From assembly GCA_018457135.1 (NCBI GenBank), contig JAGGDU010000060.1, positions 1 through 46,235 on the forward strand: 46,235 bases of DNA. Direction: 5' to 3'. Under the pieces are notes generated by a model. It had not been told where the DNA came from and searched no databases. It was given only the letters and a program-made list of their open reading frames with translations. Position 1 is the stretch's first letter, and the number at the start of each line of letters is the position of its first letter. This document shows, one piece after another, positions 29,978 through 39,357 of the stretch. The translations under genes were made by a program, and so were the position numbers. This DNA comes from Trichodesmium erythraeum GBRTRLIN201. GTDB taxonomy: Bacteria > Cyanobacteriota > Cyanobacteriia > Cyanobacteriales > Microcoleaceae.

Positions 29978-30757
29978 ATGACTCAGAAACAAAAAAACTT
30001 TTGTTTTTGTACTTTAGCACTAGGGCAAAGATATCGCGATATAACAAAGGAGTTAGTTAAAGATTTAGAAACAAATGCTCCAGGAATTTCACTGGTAATT
30101 TATACAGAGAAACCTAATGATTTTAGTAGCCATAAAAATGTAATAGCTTTTAAACATCATCAACAAGGTATTCTACATTGTTATAACGATAAAAGAGTTG
30201 TCTGCCAAAAAGCAATATCATTATTTCCAGTAGCTATATATATAGATGCTGATACTAGAATTTTAGAATCACTACCAGAAGATATTGAATGGAAACCAGG
30301 AATTACTGGACGGCATAAAAATTTAGTAGAACATGTTTCAAAATATCGTGCTTCTAGTTTACCAATATTGCAAAAGTTGGCAGATAAGCTAAATATTTAT
30401 GATGAGTCATTTAATAGTAGTAGATGGATAGGGGAAGCTTTATTTATTATCGTTAGAGATAATGGTAAAGAAATAGAATTTTTGGAAACTTGGGGGAAGA
30501 TTTCTAAGTATGCAGAATTGAGAGGAATGCACGCTGGAGAAGGTAGTTTAATGGGATTAGCTGCTACAAAAGTTGGATGGGTTATTAATAGTGAAGCATG
30601 GCAAAAAATTAGTAGGGTGACTCAGCACTGGGATGCTTCTCGTAGTAAACCAAAAGCAACTTATTGGGATAGGTTACAAAAAAGAATCGGTTATCATTAT
30701 CGTTTAAATAAATCTAGAATAATGGCTTTAAGAGATTTTGAATTTTATTATAAATGA
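29978..30757 (+). CDS. GT-A-like glycosyltransferase, type A' (paralogue of 26728)
   Basis: A 259-residue protein with FCFCTLALGQRYRDITKELV at the start, the DAD metal site (Asp90-Ala-Asp92) in AIYIDADTRILE, GITGRHKN, and WIGEALFIIVRDNGKEIEFL followed by RGMHAGEGSLMGLAA. It aligns along its whole length with 26728, but its C-terminus is ~40 residues shorter. It lies 111 bases after the type B' gene and closes the A-B-B'-A' cassette. Confidence 0.72.
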   Translation: MTQKQKNFCFCTLALGQRYRDITKELVKDLETNAPGISLVIYTEKPNDFSSHKNVIAFKHHQQGILHCYNDKRVVCQKAISLFPVAIYIDADTRILESLPEDIEWKPGITGRHKNLVEHVSKYRASSLPILQKLADKLNIYDESFNSSRWIGEALFIIVRDNGKEIEFLETWGKISKYAELRGMHAGEGSLMGLAATKVGWVINSEAWQKISRVTQHWDASRSKPKATYWDRLQKRIGYHYRLNKSRIMALRDFEFYYK

Positions 30758-31484
30758 GGATTTTTTGATTACTCATAGTTTAAATCCAGATTAGACTAAG
30801 GTAGGTTGTAAAATATATGCCCAAATAACTCTCTTCCCTTAATATTGATAGTTGTGTATATGACTTATAGTTATTTAAAATAAGAATGAAATACTTTTTC
30901 TTCTGAAACTCAGTTATAGCAATAAATATTTGTATCAACCTCAATAAAAAAAACTAGATTTAAAAAAGGCAATACTATTTTTACTTGTAGGTAATTATCA
31001 ATCTTACTCAAACAGGACTTATGCAAAGACACTATATATAGCGCATGACAATTTCGACGAACTTCACGCTTTGTCTCATGCTTTAGCCCAGCTTTGCGTT
31101 AGCAATCGCCTAACTATTTTATTCAAAAAACCAATAGTAATTCAAGTCAAATAACCTTCAATTAAAATGAAGGATGTTTCAATTGGTCGGTTAGATATTT
31201 TGACAATAATCCGTGCTTAACTTGATAAATACTTTGGTCTATTAATATCAGTGGAAATTAAAAATTTAGACTACTTAGGGCTAGTAGTTGGTAGAATCTA
31301 TGAAATTTAATTTTTATTTTTGTTAAAATTACAGATATAGTCGTTTCAATTAAAATTGAGACAAGTTTTTATTGCTCTGAAAGTCTTTCAGGGGAATAAT
31401 TGTTTTATTCTTAATTAAAACAACTATAAATAGTAATTTTGTATTGGAGAGAGAAATTTTTTCTAACTCCATCCTCAATTATTA
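30758..31484. other. Convergent intergenic region (0.73 kb)
   Basis: No gene. It contains small palindromes (ccttcaattaaaatgaagg near 31171; gtttcaattaaaattgagac near 31344; ctgaaagtctttcag near 31377), any of which could terminate either flanking gene, and a caggacttatgcaaag motif at 31013. None can be assigned with confidence. Confidence 0.4.
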
Positions 31485-32255
31485 TTATCCTTTAAGTTCA
31501 ACAATACCAACTCTTTCAATAGCAGCACTAGCTTTAACACGATCGCTAAGTGCAATAGTTTTCCAAGCATACTTCATATCTTCGGAAAAATAAATATCAT
31601 CTAATAAAACAATTCCATTAGGAGCTAGCCTAGCAACAACAATTTCAAACTGCGAAAAAACAAATTCACTGGTATGTATCGCGTCAATAAACGCCATATC
31701 TATTTGGCGATCGCTCCCCAGATAAGCATCTATATTATCTTCAAAAGTTCCATTAACTAACTGAAATCTATTGCTAATTCCAGATAAGTTTTTCCTAGCA
31801 ATTTCTGCCCAAACCTCATTAGGATCGAAACTCAGTAATTCTCCAAAATTATTACCTTCTAATCCTGAAAGCCAATACATTCCTGAAACACCAAATGCCG
31901 TACCAAATTCTACCACAACGGAAGGTTTTCTTTTTTGCACCAGGTGAGCATAAAAATCACCTACTTTGGCTTGAGTTCGCACTTGATTTGCTGTACGAGT
32001 TGCTTCTTTCACATCCCTGGGGTAATTTTGCAGATTTTCATATCCTTCCCAAAGCGGTTTAGGACCGAGTTGGTTAGCAAGATGTGCTAATTCTTCTATT
32101 TTTTCCCTCATCAAAGCTTTGGGAATGGGGACAATTGGTCCTTTGAAGTTATCTAAAAGCCAGCTATCTTCTTTCTTAATCCAATTTATCTCTAAAGACT
32201 GGGGGGAAATAGCTTTTTGTAATTGTTTGGTGTATTTATTTTTTATGTGTCTCAA
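31485..32255 (-). CDS. Class I SAM-dependent methyltransferase (Methyltransf_24-like)
   Basis: A 256-residue protein. The SAM-binding motif I is VVEFGTAFGVSGMYWL, followed by FDPNEVWAEIARKNLSG (motif II Asp), DMAFIDAIHT and the post-motif GIVLLDDIYFSEDMK. The fold matches O-methyltransferase-like enzymes of glycan and secondary-metabolite clusters; the substrate is unknown. The only available start is TTG at 32255. Just upstream, an A7 run lies in the frame break between a CTG and CGTGACTCTTTG, so an original N-terminus (KKRDSLRHIKNK...) may have been shifted by one A. The conserved core is intact. Confidence 0.8.
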   Translation of the reverse strand: MRHIKNKYTKQLQKAISPQSLEINWIKKEDSWLLDNFKGPIVPIPKALMREKIEELAHLANQLGPKPLWEGYENLQNYPRDVKEATRTANQVRTQAKVGDFYAHLVQKRKPSVVVEFGTAFGVSGMYWLSGLEGNNFGELLSFDPNEVWAEIARKNLSGISNRFQLVNGTFEDNIDAYLGSDRQIDMAFIDAIHTSEFVFSQFEIVVARLAPNGIVLLDDIYFSEDMKYAWKTIALSDRVKASAAIERVGIVELKG

Positions 32256-32321
32256 AGAGTCACGTTTTTTTCAGGAATAATTGTCTTAACAACTGATTTA
32301 AAAATATTCATTTTCTTGAGT

Positions 32322-32706
32322 TTATAACGACTTCATCCACTCCCACTCTTGCCTCAAACCTTCAGTCAAAGAAACCTGCGGTTGATAACCCAAAATTTTC
32401 CTATATGAAGAAATATCTGCACTAGTATGACGAGCATCTCCCCTAGCTTTTTCCACAAAATTTTTCTTAATTGGACGTCCTACTATTCCCTCCATTATAT
32501 TAATAACTTCTGCTAATACAACCCGACTACCCCCACCTATATTAAATATCTCACCTATTGCTGATGGTACTATAGCTGCTAATAAATTAGCTGCTACTGC
32601 ATCACCAATAAAGGTAAAGTCTCTAGTTTGCTGACCATCTCCATAAATAGAAATTGGTCTATCTTGTAAAATTCACTGAAAAAAAATTATGAAAGGCTAC
32701 ATCAAG
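32322..32706 (-). pseudogene. Truncated 3' copy of the NAD-dependent epimerase gene at 35342
   Basis: About 113 codons read DRPISIYGDGQQTRDFTFIG and so on to EWEWMKSL then a stop, closely matching the C-terminal third of the intact epimerase. At its 5' edge the homology continues with a one-base shift in a T8 run and a TGG-to-TGA change (tca at 32673-32675), then fades at about 32706. The first two-thirds of the gene are missing. It forms a direct repeat with 35342-35730, bracketing the asparagine-synthetase-like gene. Confidence 0.85.
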
Positions 32707-33396
32707 AGATAACTAATTATTCATCTATATCTATGGAAATTGAGCAAATAAATTTAAGTGATTTTTTAAATGCAAATGGGTTTATTGTGTTAGGAAGACA
32801 TAAGTTTGGAACTTCTTAATGGTACTTATACAAAAAAATAGTAAAAAATAGACTCAAATATAGATAGCCAGAGGCTTTTACGTCAAAAAGGTATGATTCC
32901 TTTATAACCGACATTCCGCAGATCTTCATACATCTTTATGTATATTTACATTTTCAAAGAAACTTATAGGAAAAACCTTCATTCTAGAACTGAATATCAA
33001 TAAAATTTATCAATAACTAATTTTCTCAGAAAAAATTAGTTACAATTCTTTATAATAGTTAAAATTAATGCCCATAGCTATAAGGCTTTCAGGGAGAGCA
33101 TTCAGGGCGATAGATTAATAAAACTTATAAATTCAATGTTAAGAAGTGGGGAATGTGGATTATACTCGTTCAAAATTATATTTAGGAATAAGGATCAAAT
33201 ATGATCCACAAATATTGGCCCTTGAGTATTTCACTAAAAGGTTCCTGTACAGGAAATCTGGAGGTTAATAAATCCTCGTTCCTTAGAGGAGTTTAAAGAA
33301 CAGGGAACGGGTTGAGGATGTTTTCTTTTTTTCTTTCTTTCTTGTCGCCCTTTCATCTGGGATCTTCACTGTTGTTTTTTTAAGTTCTAAAATACT
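32707..33396. other. Non-coding gap before the asparagine-synthetase-like gene
   Basis: No convincing gene. A 28-codon frame from ATG 32733 (MEIEQINLSDFLNANG then FIVLGRHKFGTS) reads like a protein start but is too short and isolated to call. No precursor-peptide motif of lasso type was recognised. Confidence 0.4.
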
Positions 33397-35238
33397 ATGC
33401 CAGGTTTAATTGGTTTTACTCGGTCTGATGCGCTTTACGATTTTTCTCCAACTTATTTAAAAAAAATGGTAGAGATGACCATCCATGGCTCTTTTTATCG
33501 GCAGGATGAGTTATTCTCTGATGAAGCAGTTTGTGCGACTCGTTCCCATGTGAATGTAATTCAAACAGATGACCAACCATACCAAGATGGAGAGGTTTTA
33601 GTCTGGTTGGATGGGGAGTTTTACAAGCAGGATAAGCTCTTTAGTCAGTATAACTTATCTCAACAAACAGATCCCGTTTTACTGGCATCTTTGTATCGAC
33701 AAACTGAGGGTTTAAACTTTTTGCGATAGGTTGAAGGGGTTTATGTCGCTTGTTTGTACGATCGCAGAAAACAAAAACTCTATTTAATAAGCGATCGCTA
33801 CGGGATGGGTCGTCTCTACTGGACAGTGTACCAAAATGCCCTTGTTTGGACGGGGGAACTGAAGTCCCTTTTGTCTCTTCCTAACTACCAACCCAAAATC
33901 GACCGCGCTCCGATGGAAGACTTTTTGGGGCTACGATATATGATTGGAGATCGCTCTTGGTTTGAAAATGTCGAACTCCTCCCTGCAGCAACCGTTTTTA
34001 CCTGGGACATCCCAGGAAAAACCCTCTCTCGAAATCGTTATTGGGGATGGGATGAACTTACTCCCCTCACTACTCCTCCCCCAGAAAGCGAAGCCGTGGA
34101 AACCCTCGGACATTTATTCGTTGATGCTGTACAAAGTCGGGTTTATCCTGGAGAAAGAGTAGGACTTACCCTTAGTGGAGGACTAGACTCCCGTGCTATT
34201 TTAGCGGCCATGCCCGATCATAGTCATCCCGTTAATACTATTACCCATGGTCGTAAAGACTGTGAAGATTATCGCATTGCTGCCCAAGTTGCTGCAATTG
34301 CAGGAGATAACAGTTATTTTGCCGAAATGAATGCTGAAAATTGGCTATTTTCTAGGGTAAAAACCATCTGGGAAACCGATGCCTACGGTAGCTTTATTCA
34401 TTTTCACTTTTTGTCATCATTAACCCAAATTAAAACTCAAGACTTATTTAACATAAATTTACATGGAGCATGGGGAGATGTAACTGCAATGAATATTTTT
34501 GATGGTCTAAAATTTCCTGATGTAGTTAACAAACGCTTAGGATTAGAAAAATTTGCTCTTTCTTTACAGCATAAAAATTCAGTTTTTGAGAGAATGAATA
34601 ATTATTTTAAATTGTGCCATTCTTCTCCTCATATTATTTGGATGGACCATCGCATTCGTCGCTTTATTTTCAAAGATATTAATGTTAGCTTAGTACAGGG
34701 TATAGAAACAAGAGCTCCTTTTATAGATTGCTCTTTACAGGACTTTTTATTTACTCTAAGTTCTACTTTTTCCGAAGATTCTAATCTTTATAAACCTATG
34801 CTTTGTCAGTTTTTTCCGAAATACTATCAAACCATTCCTTGGCAAAGTACTGGAGAACCGATTAGTCCCCCAAATTTCACACGTCAGGTTCAAAAAAAAT
34901 TAGTGCAATTCCAAACCAAAGTCACTGGCAAATTAAACCAATTTGGATTATCCTTCCCTCAAGCAAATTCCTCGAAAAAACGAAAACCTGACAAAGACTA
35001 TGCCAATTATGCGGAATGGATGCGTCAAAATCCCGCTTATTCCCTCTATCAAACAATTTTAGAAAATCCCAATGCCCTTTATCCTGAATATTTATCTCCT
35101 GAAGAAACCAAAAAAATCAAACAAAACTGGCAACGTCATTTAAACGGCGAAGACTTAGGCGATAGCGTCAGTCTGGCCTTAACACTTGAACTATGGCTGC
35201 AACAGGTTTTTAATCAAAAATATCGTACTGGGGAGTGA
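33397..35238 (+). pseudogene. Asparagine-synthetase-like protein interrupted by one in-frame TAG; glutaminase Cys absent
   Basis: A 613-codon frame is broken only by TAG at 33727-33729 (LNFLR, stop, VEGVYVACLYDRR). The codon fits a former CAG (Gln). The N-terminal Ntn-hydrolase domain starts MPGLIGFTR, with Pro where AsnB has the nucleophile Cys2. The C-terminal domain has the PP-loop SGGLDSR (about 260-266 of the joined frame) for ATP binding and RAPFIDCSLQDF. Lacking Cys2, it cannot hydrolyse glutamine as AsnB does, which is typical of ligase-type relatives (including lasso-peptide cyclases) and of degenerate copies. The first ~900 bases are visibly GC-richer than 34400-34830, suggesting mosaic origin. 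It lies inside a duplicated epimerase end. Confidence 0.82.
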
Positions 35239-35341
35239 TGATATTCTCCCTATCAAACTCTGAAAGTATCTGTGCAAGGAATTTTCGATTATGTTCGAGG
35301 ATGAGATGCCCTGCTTTTTGTTGTAGCAGTTGGCAATTTTT

Positions 35342-36292
35342 TTATGAATAAAGCGATCGTATCCACTCCCACTCTCGCTTCAAACCTTCGGCCAAAGAAA
35401 TCTGGGGTTGATAGCCCAAAATTTTCTGTGCTTTAGAAACATCGGCACTAGTATGACGAGCATCTCCCCTAGCTTTTTCTACAAAATTTTTTTTAATTGG
35501 ACGTCCTACTATTTGCTCCATGATATTAATAACTTCTGCTAATACTACCCGACTACCCCCACCTATATTAAATACCTCACCTACTGCTAATGGTACTGTA
35601 GCGGCTAATAAGTTAGCTGCGACTGCATCGCTGATAAAGGTAAAGTCTCTAGTTTGCTGAGCATCTCCATAAATAGAAATAGGTTCATCTTGTAAAATCC
35701 ACTTAAAAAATTTATGAAATGCCATGTCAGGTCTTTGCCGGGGACCATATACTGTAAAGTAGCGTAAATAGACGCAGGGCACACCAAAATTATGATGATA
35801 TAACTTGCCTAATTGTTCTGCTGCTAACTTAGTAATTCCATAAGGAGATACTGGTTGAGGACAAACAGTTTCTGGGGTGGGGAAAGTTTCAGCATTACCA
35901 TATACAGAAGAACTAGAAGCATAAACTAATCTTTTCAAATTAGGAGCATCTTTAGCAGCTTCTAAAATTATTTGAGTCGCATCTATATTACGTTCTGTAT
36001 AATCAAAAAAACCTCCACCCCAACTAGCACGAACTCCAGCTTGAGCAGCTTGATGATAAATTATGTCTACATCTACAAGTAATTCTGACCAATTTAAAGA
36101 CTGAATATCATTTTCTATTAATTGAAAAGCGGGATGGTCTTGAAATTGAGAAATATTCTGACGCTTCAAAGTAGGGTTATAGTAATTATTAAACTCATCT
36201 ATTCCTATTACTTTGTTATCTTGATTTAATAGAGTTTCTGCTAAATGAGATCCAATAAATCCACCTACTCCTGTAACTATAGTATTACTCAT
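35342..36292 (-). CDS. NAD-dependent sugar-nucleotide epimerase (UDP-glucuronate 4-epimerase-like)
   Basis: A 316-residue extended SDR protein with the NAD motif GVGGFIG (residues 8-14), the active-site YASSSSVYG segment, the catalytic Tyr151-x3-Lys155 in SPYGITK, the substrate loop YGPRQRPDMA and RDFTFISDAV. It is of normal length and likely cytosolic. It would convert one UDP-hexose or UDP-uronate to its 4-epimer for the surrounding glycan genes; the exact sugar is not determined. A decayed copy of its 3' end lies at 32322. Confidence 0.88.
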   Translation of the reverse strand: MSNTIVTGVGGFIGSHLAETLLNQDNKVIGIDEFNNYYNPTLKRQNISQFQDHPAFQLIENDIQSLNWSELLVDVDIIYHQAAQAGVRASWGGGFFDYTERNIDATQIILEAAKDAPNLKRLVYASSSSVYGNAETFPTPETVCPQPVSPYGITKLAAEQLGKLYHHNFGVPCVYLRYFTVYGPRQRPDMAFHKFFKWILQDEPISIYGDAQQTRDFTFISDAVAANLLAATVPLAVGEVFNIGGGSRVVLAEVINIMEQIVGRPIKKNFVEKARGDARHTSADVSKAQKILGYQPQISLAEGLKREWEWIRSLYS

Positions 36293-36473
36293 TTTTGTTT
36301 GGGTATATTATTATTTTTATTCACATTGAGATGGATCATAACTTATAATTAGGTACTAACAGAATTTTTTTAGTACATTTGAGCAAGGACTAAACTTAAG
36401 AGTGATAAGAATTTCCTAACCATTTTAGGGGTACTATATATGTTCAAAATATTCTAATGTTGATGGGAAAATT

Positions 36474-36827
36474 TCAATTCTTGTCGTTTATACCCTGTTC
36501 CATCTTATCTAAAATTTTAGTAAGTTGAATCCAAACAACTAACCCAGTTCCTATAGTTAAAGGTAAACAGATAGAATAAGCAACTAAATTAGTAAATCCA
36601 AATAACTGCAAGCTTGAGGATAAAAAAATTAATGCTCCACTAGCAATACCTAAATAAGGAATTTGTAATGTTAATCCTCTCATGGTAACTATATTGCAAG
36701 TAGCAGGATTTTCTGACCAATCTTGAACCAATTTCTTAATTAATCTAGCAAATACTACTCCTGAAGACAAGCTCATCAGCAAACCAACTGCAATTAAAAG
36801 ATAGGGAGGTTGAGGTAAATTGTACAC
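36474..36827 (-). CDS. Small membrane protein of unknown function
   Basis: A 117-residue protein with three predicted hydrophobic segments (about 10-28, 55-72 and 78-100) and a basic/acidic C-terminus. No catalytic motif is seen. The PYLLIAVGLLMSLSSGVVFARLIKK start suggests an insertion-type first helix. Likely a cyanobacterial conserved membrane protein; the role is unknown. Confidence 0.6.
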   Translation of the reverse strand: MYNLPQPPYLLIAVGLLMSLSSGVVFARLIKKLVQDWSENPATCNIVTMRGLTLQIPYLGIASGALIFLSSSLQLFGFTNLVAYSICLPLTIGTGLVVWIQLTKILDKMEQGINDKN

Positions 36828-37084
36828 TAATGTTTCCTTTGTTTCCTTGATTTATACTAATTATTTATGTAGTAATTAAGACTGCTGAATAAGAGAGTTA
36901 GTAGGTAGAAAAGTGTTTTATTGATTTTCTAGAGTTGACTACAAAAATAGCTAAATTAATATTTATCTGTAATATCAAACCCCTTTGTAAGTAGGATTTT
37001 ATCAGAAACTGGGTTTGTGAGATACAAATAAATATCGGTATGATAGAGTATCTAATACTTTCCCCAGTTTCTATGTTTTGAGTC

Positions 37085-38794
37085 CTAATTCTTTGCTTGA
37101 GAATTTGTTGTGGCCATGACAGAGGGTAAAATTGCCGCTGCTCTCTGTGTAGAAAACTCTGCTAGAGCGCCCAGGGCAAAATTAAACAAACGACTTGGTT
37201 GTAAATCATCTTGAATTAAATCCCACAAACGACTAACTTCTTCTGTGTGAATCCGATCATCTTCTATTATTGCTAGTATTAATTGTTTTCGGAGAAATTC
37301 ACCTTCTTCGCTCAAAAGATATTGTAAACCTAATTGGGCAGTAGGTAATATATCAAAATTTTGGTCTGTTCGAGCTATGCCAATCAAGTTTTCTAACCTT
37401 TGCCACTGAAACTTTCCATCTTTAAACAATACCTCAATCAAACGCCGACGTAAGCCAGGGGACTCACCTTTTAATAACCTTCTCGCTACATAAGGATAAG
37501 CGACATCTACAATTTTGAAATTTGGATTTAGGGAAAGAGCTAATCCCTCTTCAGTAACTAGAGAACGAATAATTAGAGCAAACTTAGCAGGTACCCGGAA
37601 AGGATATTCATACATTAACTCTGAGAACTTATCTGTAATTGTCTTAAAGTTAAAATCTTTAACTTTCTCACCCATAATATTGCCCAGCACCATTTCTAGA
37701 GCTGGTATAATTGGCTGAATATCTGCATCAGGTGCCAAAAAACCAAGCTTGACAAAATCTTTAGCCAACTCCTGATAGTCTTTATTGATTAAATGAATTA
37801 CTGAGTCAACCAAGGTTTCTTTAATATCTTGCTCCAATTGATCCATCATGCCAAAATCAATGTAGGCCATTCGACCATCTGTTAAGGCAAATAAGTTACC
37901 GGGATGGGGATCTGCATGAAAAAAGCCAAACTCTAGTAATTGACGTAAACCGCTAGTTACACCTGCTGTGATTAGGGTATCAGTATTAAGACCTGCTCCT
38001 TGAATTTGTTTTGTATCTAATAATTTTAGACCATCAATCCATTCTAGGGTCAAAACATTGGTAGTAGTATAATGCCAATATATTGATGGTACTTTGACAC
38101 TTGGGTCATCTGCGAAATAGGTAGCAAATCTTTCTGCGTTATGCCCTTCGTTTATATAGTCAATTTCTTCAAATAGTTTTGTGCCAAATTCATCTACAAT
38201 TAGGGATAAATCATGGCCGAGATTTAAAGGCAACCAGGGAGATAACCAACTTGCTCCCCACCGCATTAAGAATAAATCAAGAGTTATAATTGGCAGTAAG
38301 TTGGGTCGTTGAACTTTTATTGCTACACTTTCGCCGCTCTGAAGGCGTGCCTTATAAACTTGACCTAGACTAGCTGCTGCAACTGGTCTGGGAGAAACTT
38401 CTCTATATATATCGTTAATATTTTGGCCTAGTTCTGTCTCTATAATTGAGATGGCTATCTGATTATCAAAAGCTGGTAACTGATCTTGCAGTTTTGTTAG
38501 TTCTTCTAAGAAGTCCTTACGAATTAAATCTGGTCTTGTGGATAGTGCTTGACCTACTTTAATAAATGTTGGTCCTAAGTTGGTTAGTATTTTTCGCAGT
38601 TGAGTTGCTCTCTCAGGGGTATCTTCAACTTTTTTATATCGCCATTTGTCCCACAAAATTCCTAAAACAAAACTGGTAAAAGAAAAGAAGATAACCAGAA
38701 ATCTCCACATTACTAACCAAAGACGATAATAATAGTACTTAGCGATCGCTTCTGGATCGTACCGTCTTGTTGAACTAAGGTGATTTTGCCCCAC
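37085..38794 (-). CDS. AarF/UbiB/ABC1 family atypical kinase
   Basis: A 569-residue protein. The KxGQ motif is in FIKVGQALSTRPDLI, the Ala-rich loop is VAAASLGQVYKARLQSG, the phosphate-anchoring Lys is in VAIKVQRP, and the catalytic segment is FFHADPHPGNLF followed by MAYIDFGMMDQ. There is an N-terminal membrane-proximal segment (LWLVMWRFLVIFFSFTSFVLG). UbiB/ADCK proteins support prenyl-quinone synthesis or lipid homeostasis; in cyanobacteria several are thylakoid-associated and linked to plastoquinone and tocopherol pathways. All signature residues are present and length is normal. It is not obviously co-transcribed with its neighbours. Confidence 0.92.
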   Translation of the reverse strand: MGQNHLSSTRRYDPEAIAKYYYYRLWLVMWRFLVIFFSFTSFVLGILWDKWRYKKVEDTPERATQLRKILTNLGPTFIKVGQALSTRPDLIRKDFLEELTKLQDQLPAFDNQIAISIIETELGQNINDIYREVSPRPVAAASLGQVYKARLQSGESVAIKVQRPNLLPIITLDLFLMRWGASWLSPWLPLNLGHDLSLIVDEFGTKLFEEIDYINEGHNAERFATYFADDPSVKVPSIYWHYTTTNVLTLEWIDGLKLLDTKQIQGAGLNTDTLITAGVTSGLRQLLEFGFFHADPHPGNLFALTDGRMAYIDFGMMDQLEQDIKETLVDSVIHLINKDYQELAKDFVKLGFLAPDADIQPIIPALEMVLGNIMGEKVKDFNFKTITDKFSELMYEYPFRVPAKFALIIRSLVTEEGLALSLNPNFKIVDVAYPYVARRLLKGESPGLRRRLIEVLFKDGKFQWQRLENLIGIARTDQNFDILPTAQLGLQYLLSEEGEFLRKQLILAIIEDDRIHTEEVSRLWDLIQDDLQPSRLFNFALGALAEFSTQRAAAILPSVMATTNSQAKN

Positions 38795-39357
38795 TTTTAA
38801 TATTTTCCTCTTATAATTTTATATTTTTTTTAATGGTAAATTTTCAGTAATTCAGAAGGTATAGCCATTTGTAAAACTCAACACTGAAAACTCAAAGCTC
38901 AAAAGTTATATTTGAGCAAAAAATTAGGTCTCCTAAACTTTTTAAAGGCTTCAAAAAAATCTACTTCAATATTTAAAGCTTTTGACTTCACAGGCCGGCG
39001 CTAATTACTGAAATTACTAAGTTTTAGTTGCCAAAATTCTTCTTCTAACGCGATTTACCAATGTCGGCGCTTTTAATGGTTAGTTCTATATGTAAAAAAA
39101 TTTGATCCATTTTTCCTAAATTAACTTTTATTTATTTTTATTGAGTATAGTATACAAAACTACAAATTTCCCAAATAAATATTTATTTAAGTAGTTGTGC
39201 AAAATTAATTAAACATCTATACAAACTGATTTTTTTCCCTTAATCACAAGGGTGGATAATTTTTAAAGTAAAATAATTTTGTAATGGTACTCAAGTAAAT
39301 ATTAAATTTAAAACTATGATCACAAAAGTTGCTCAATATACACATAATAAAAACAAC
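38795..39357. other. Intergenic region
   Basis: About 560 AT-rich bases between two minus-strand genes, with no gene. A cggcgct motif occurs at about 38997 and 39065. Nothing else is supported. Confidence 0.4.

Noticed and set aside
13901-31028. caggactta motifs as a dispersed mobile repeat
   Set aside because: Only about ten bases match between the two places, too short to define an element.
31344-31363. gtttcaattaaaattgagac, similar to the start of some CRISPR repeats
   Set aside because: It occurs once, is a simple palindrome, and no spacer-repeat array is present.
33754-35238. Separate gene starting at TTG 33754
   Set aside because: It is the same frame as 33397-33729 and only an amber codon separates them; treated as one interrupted gene.
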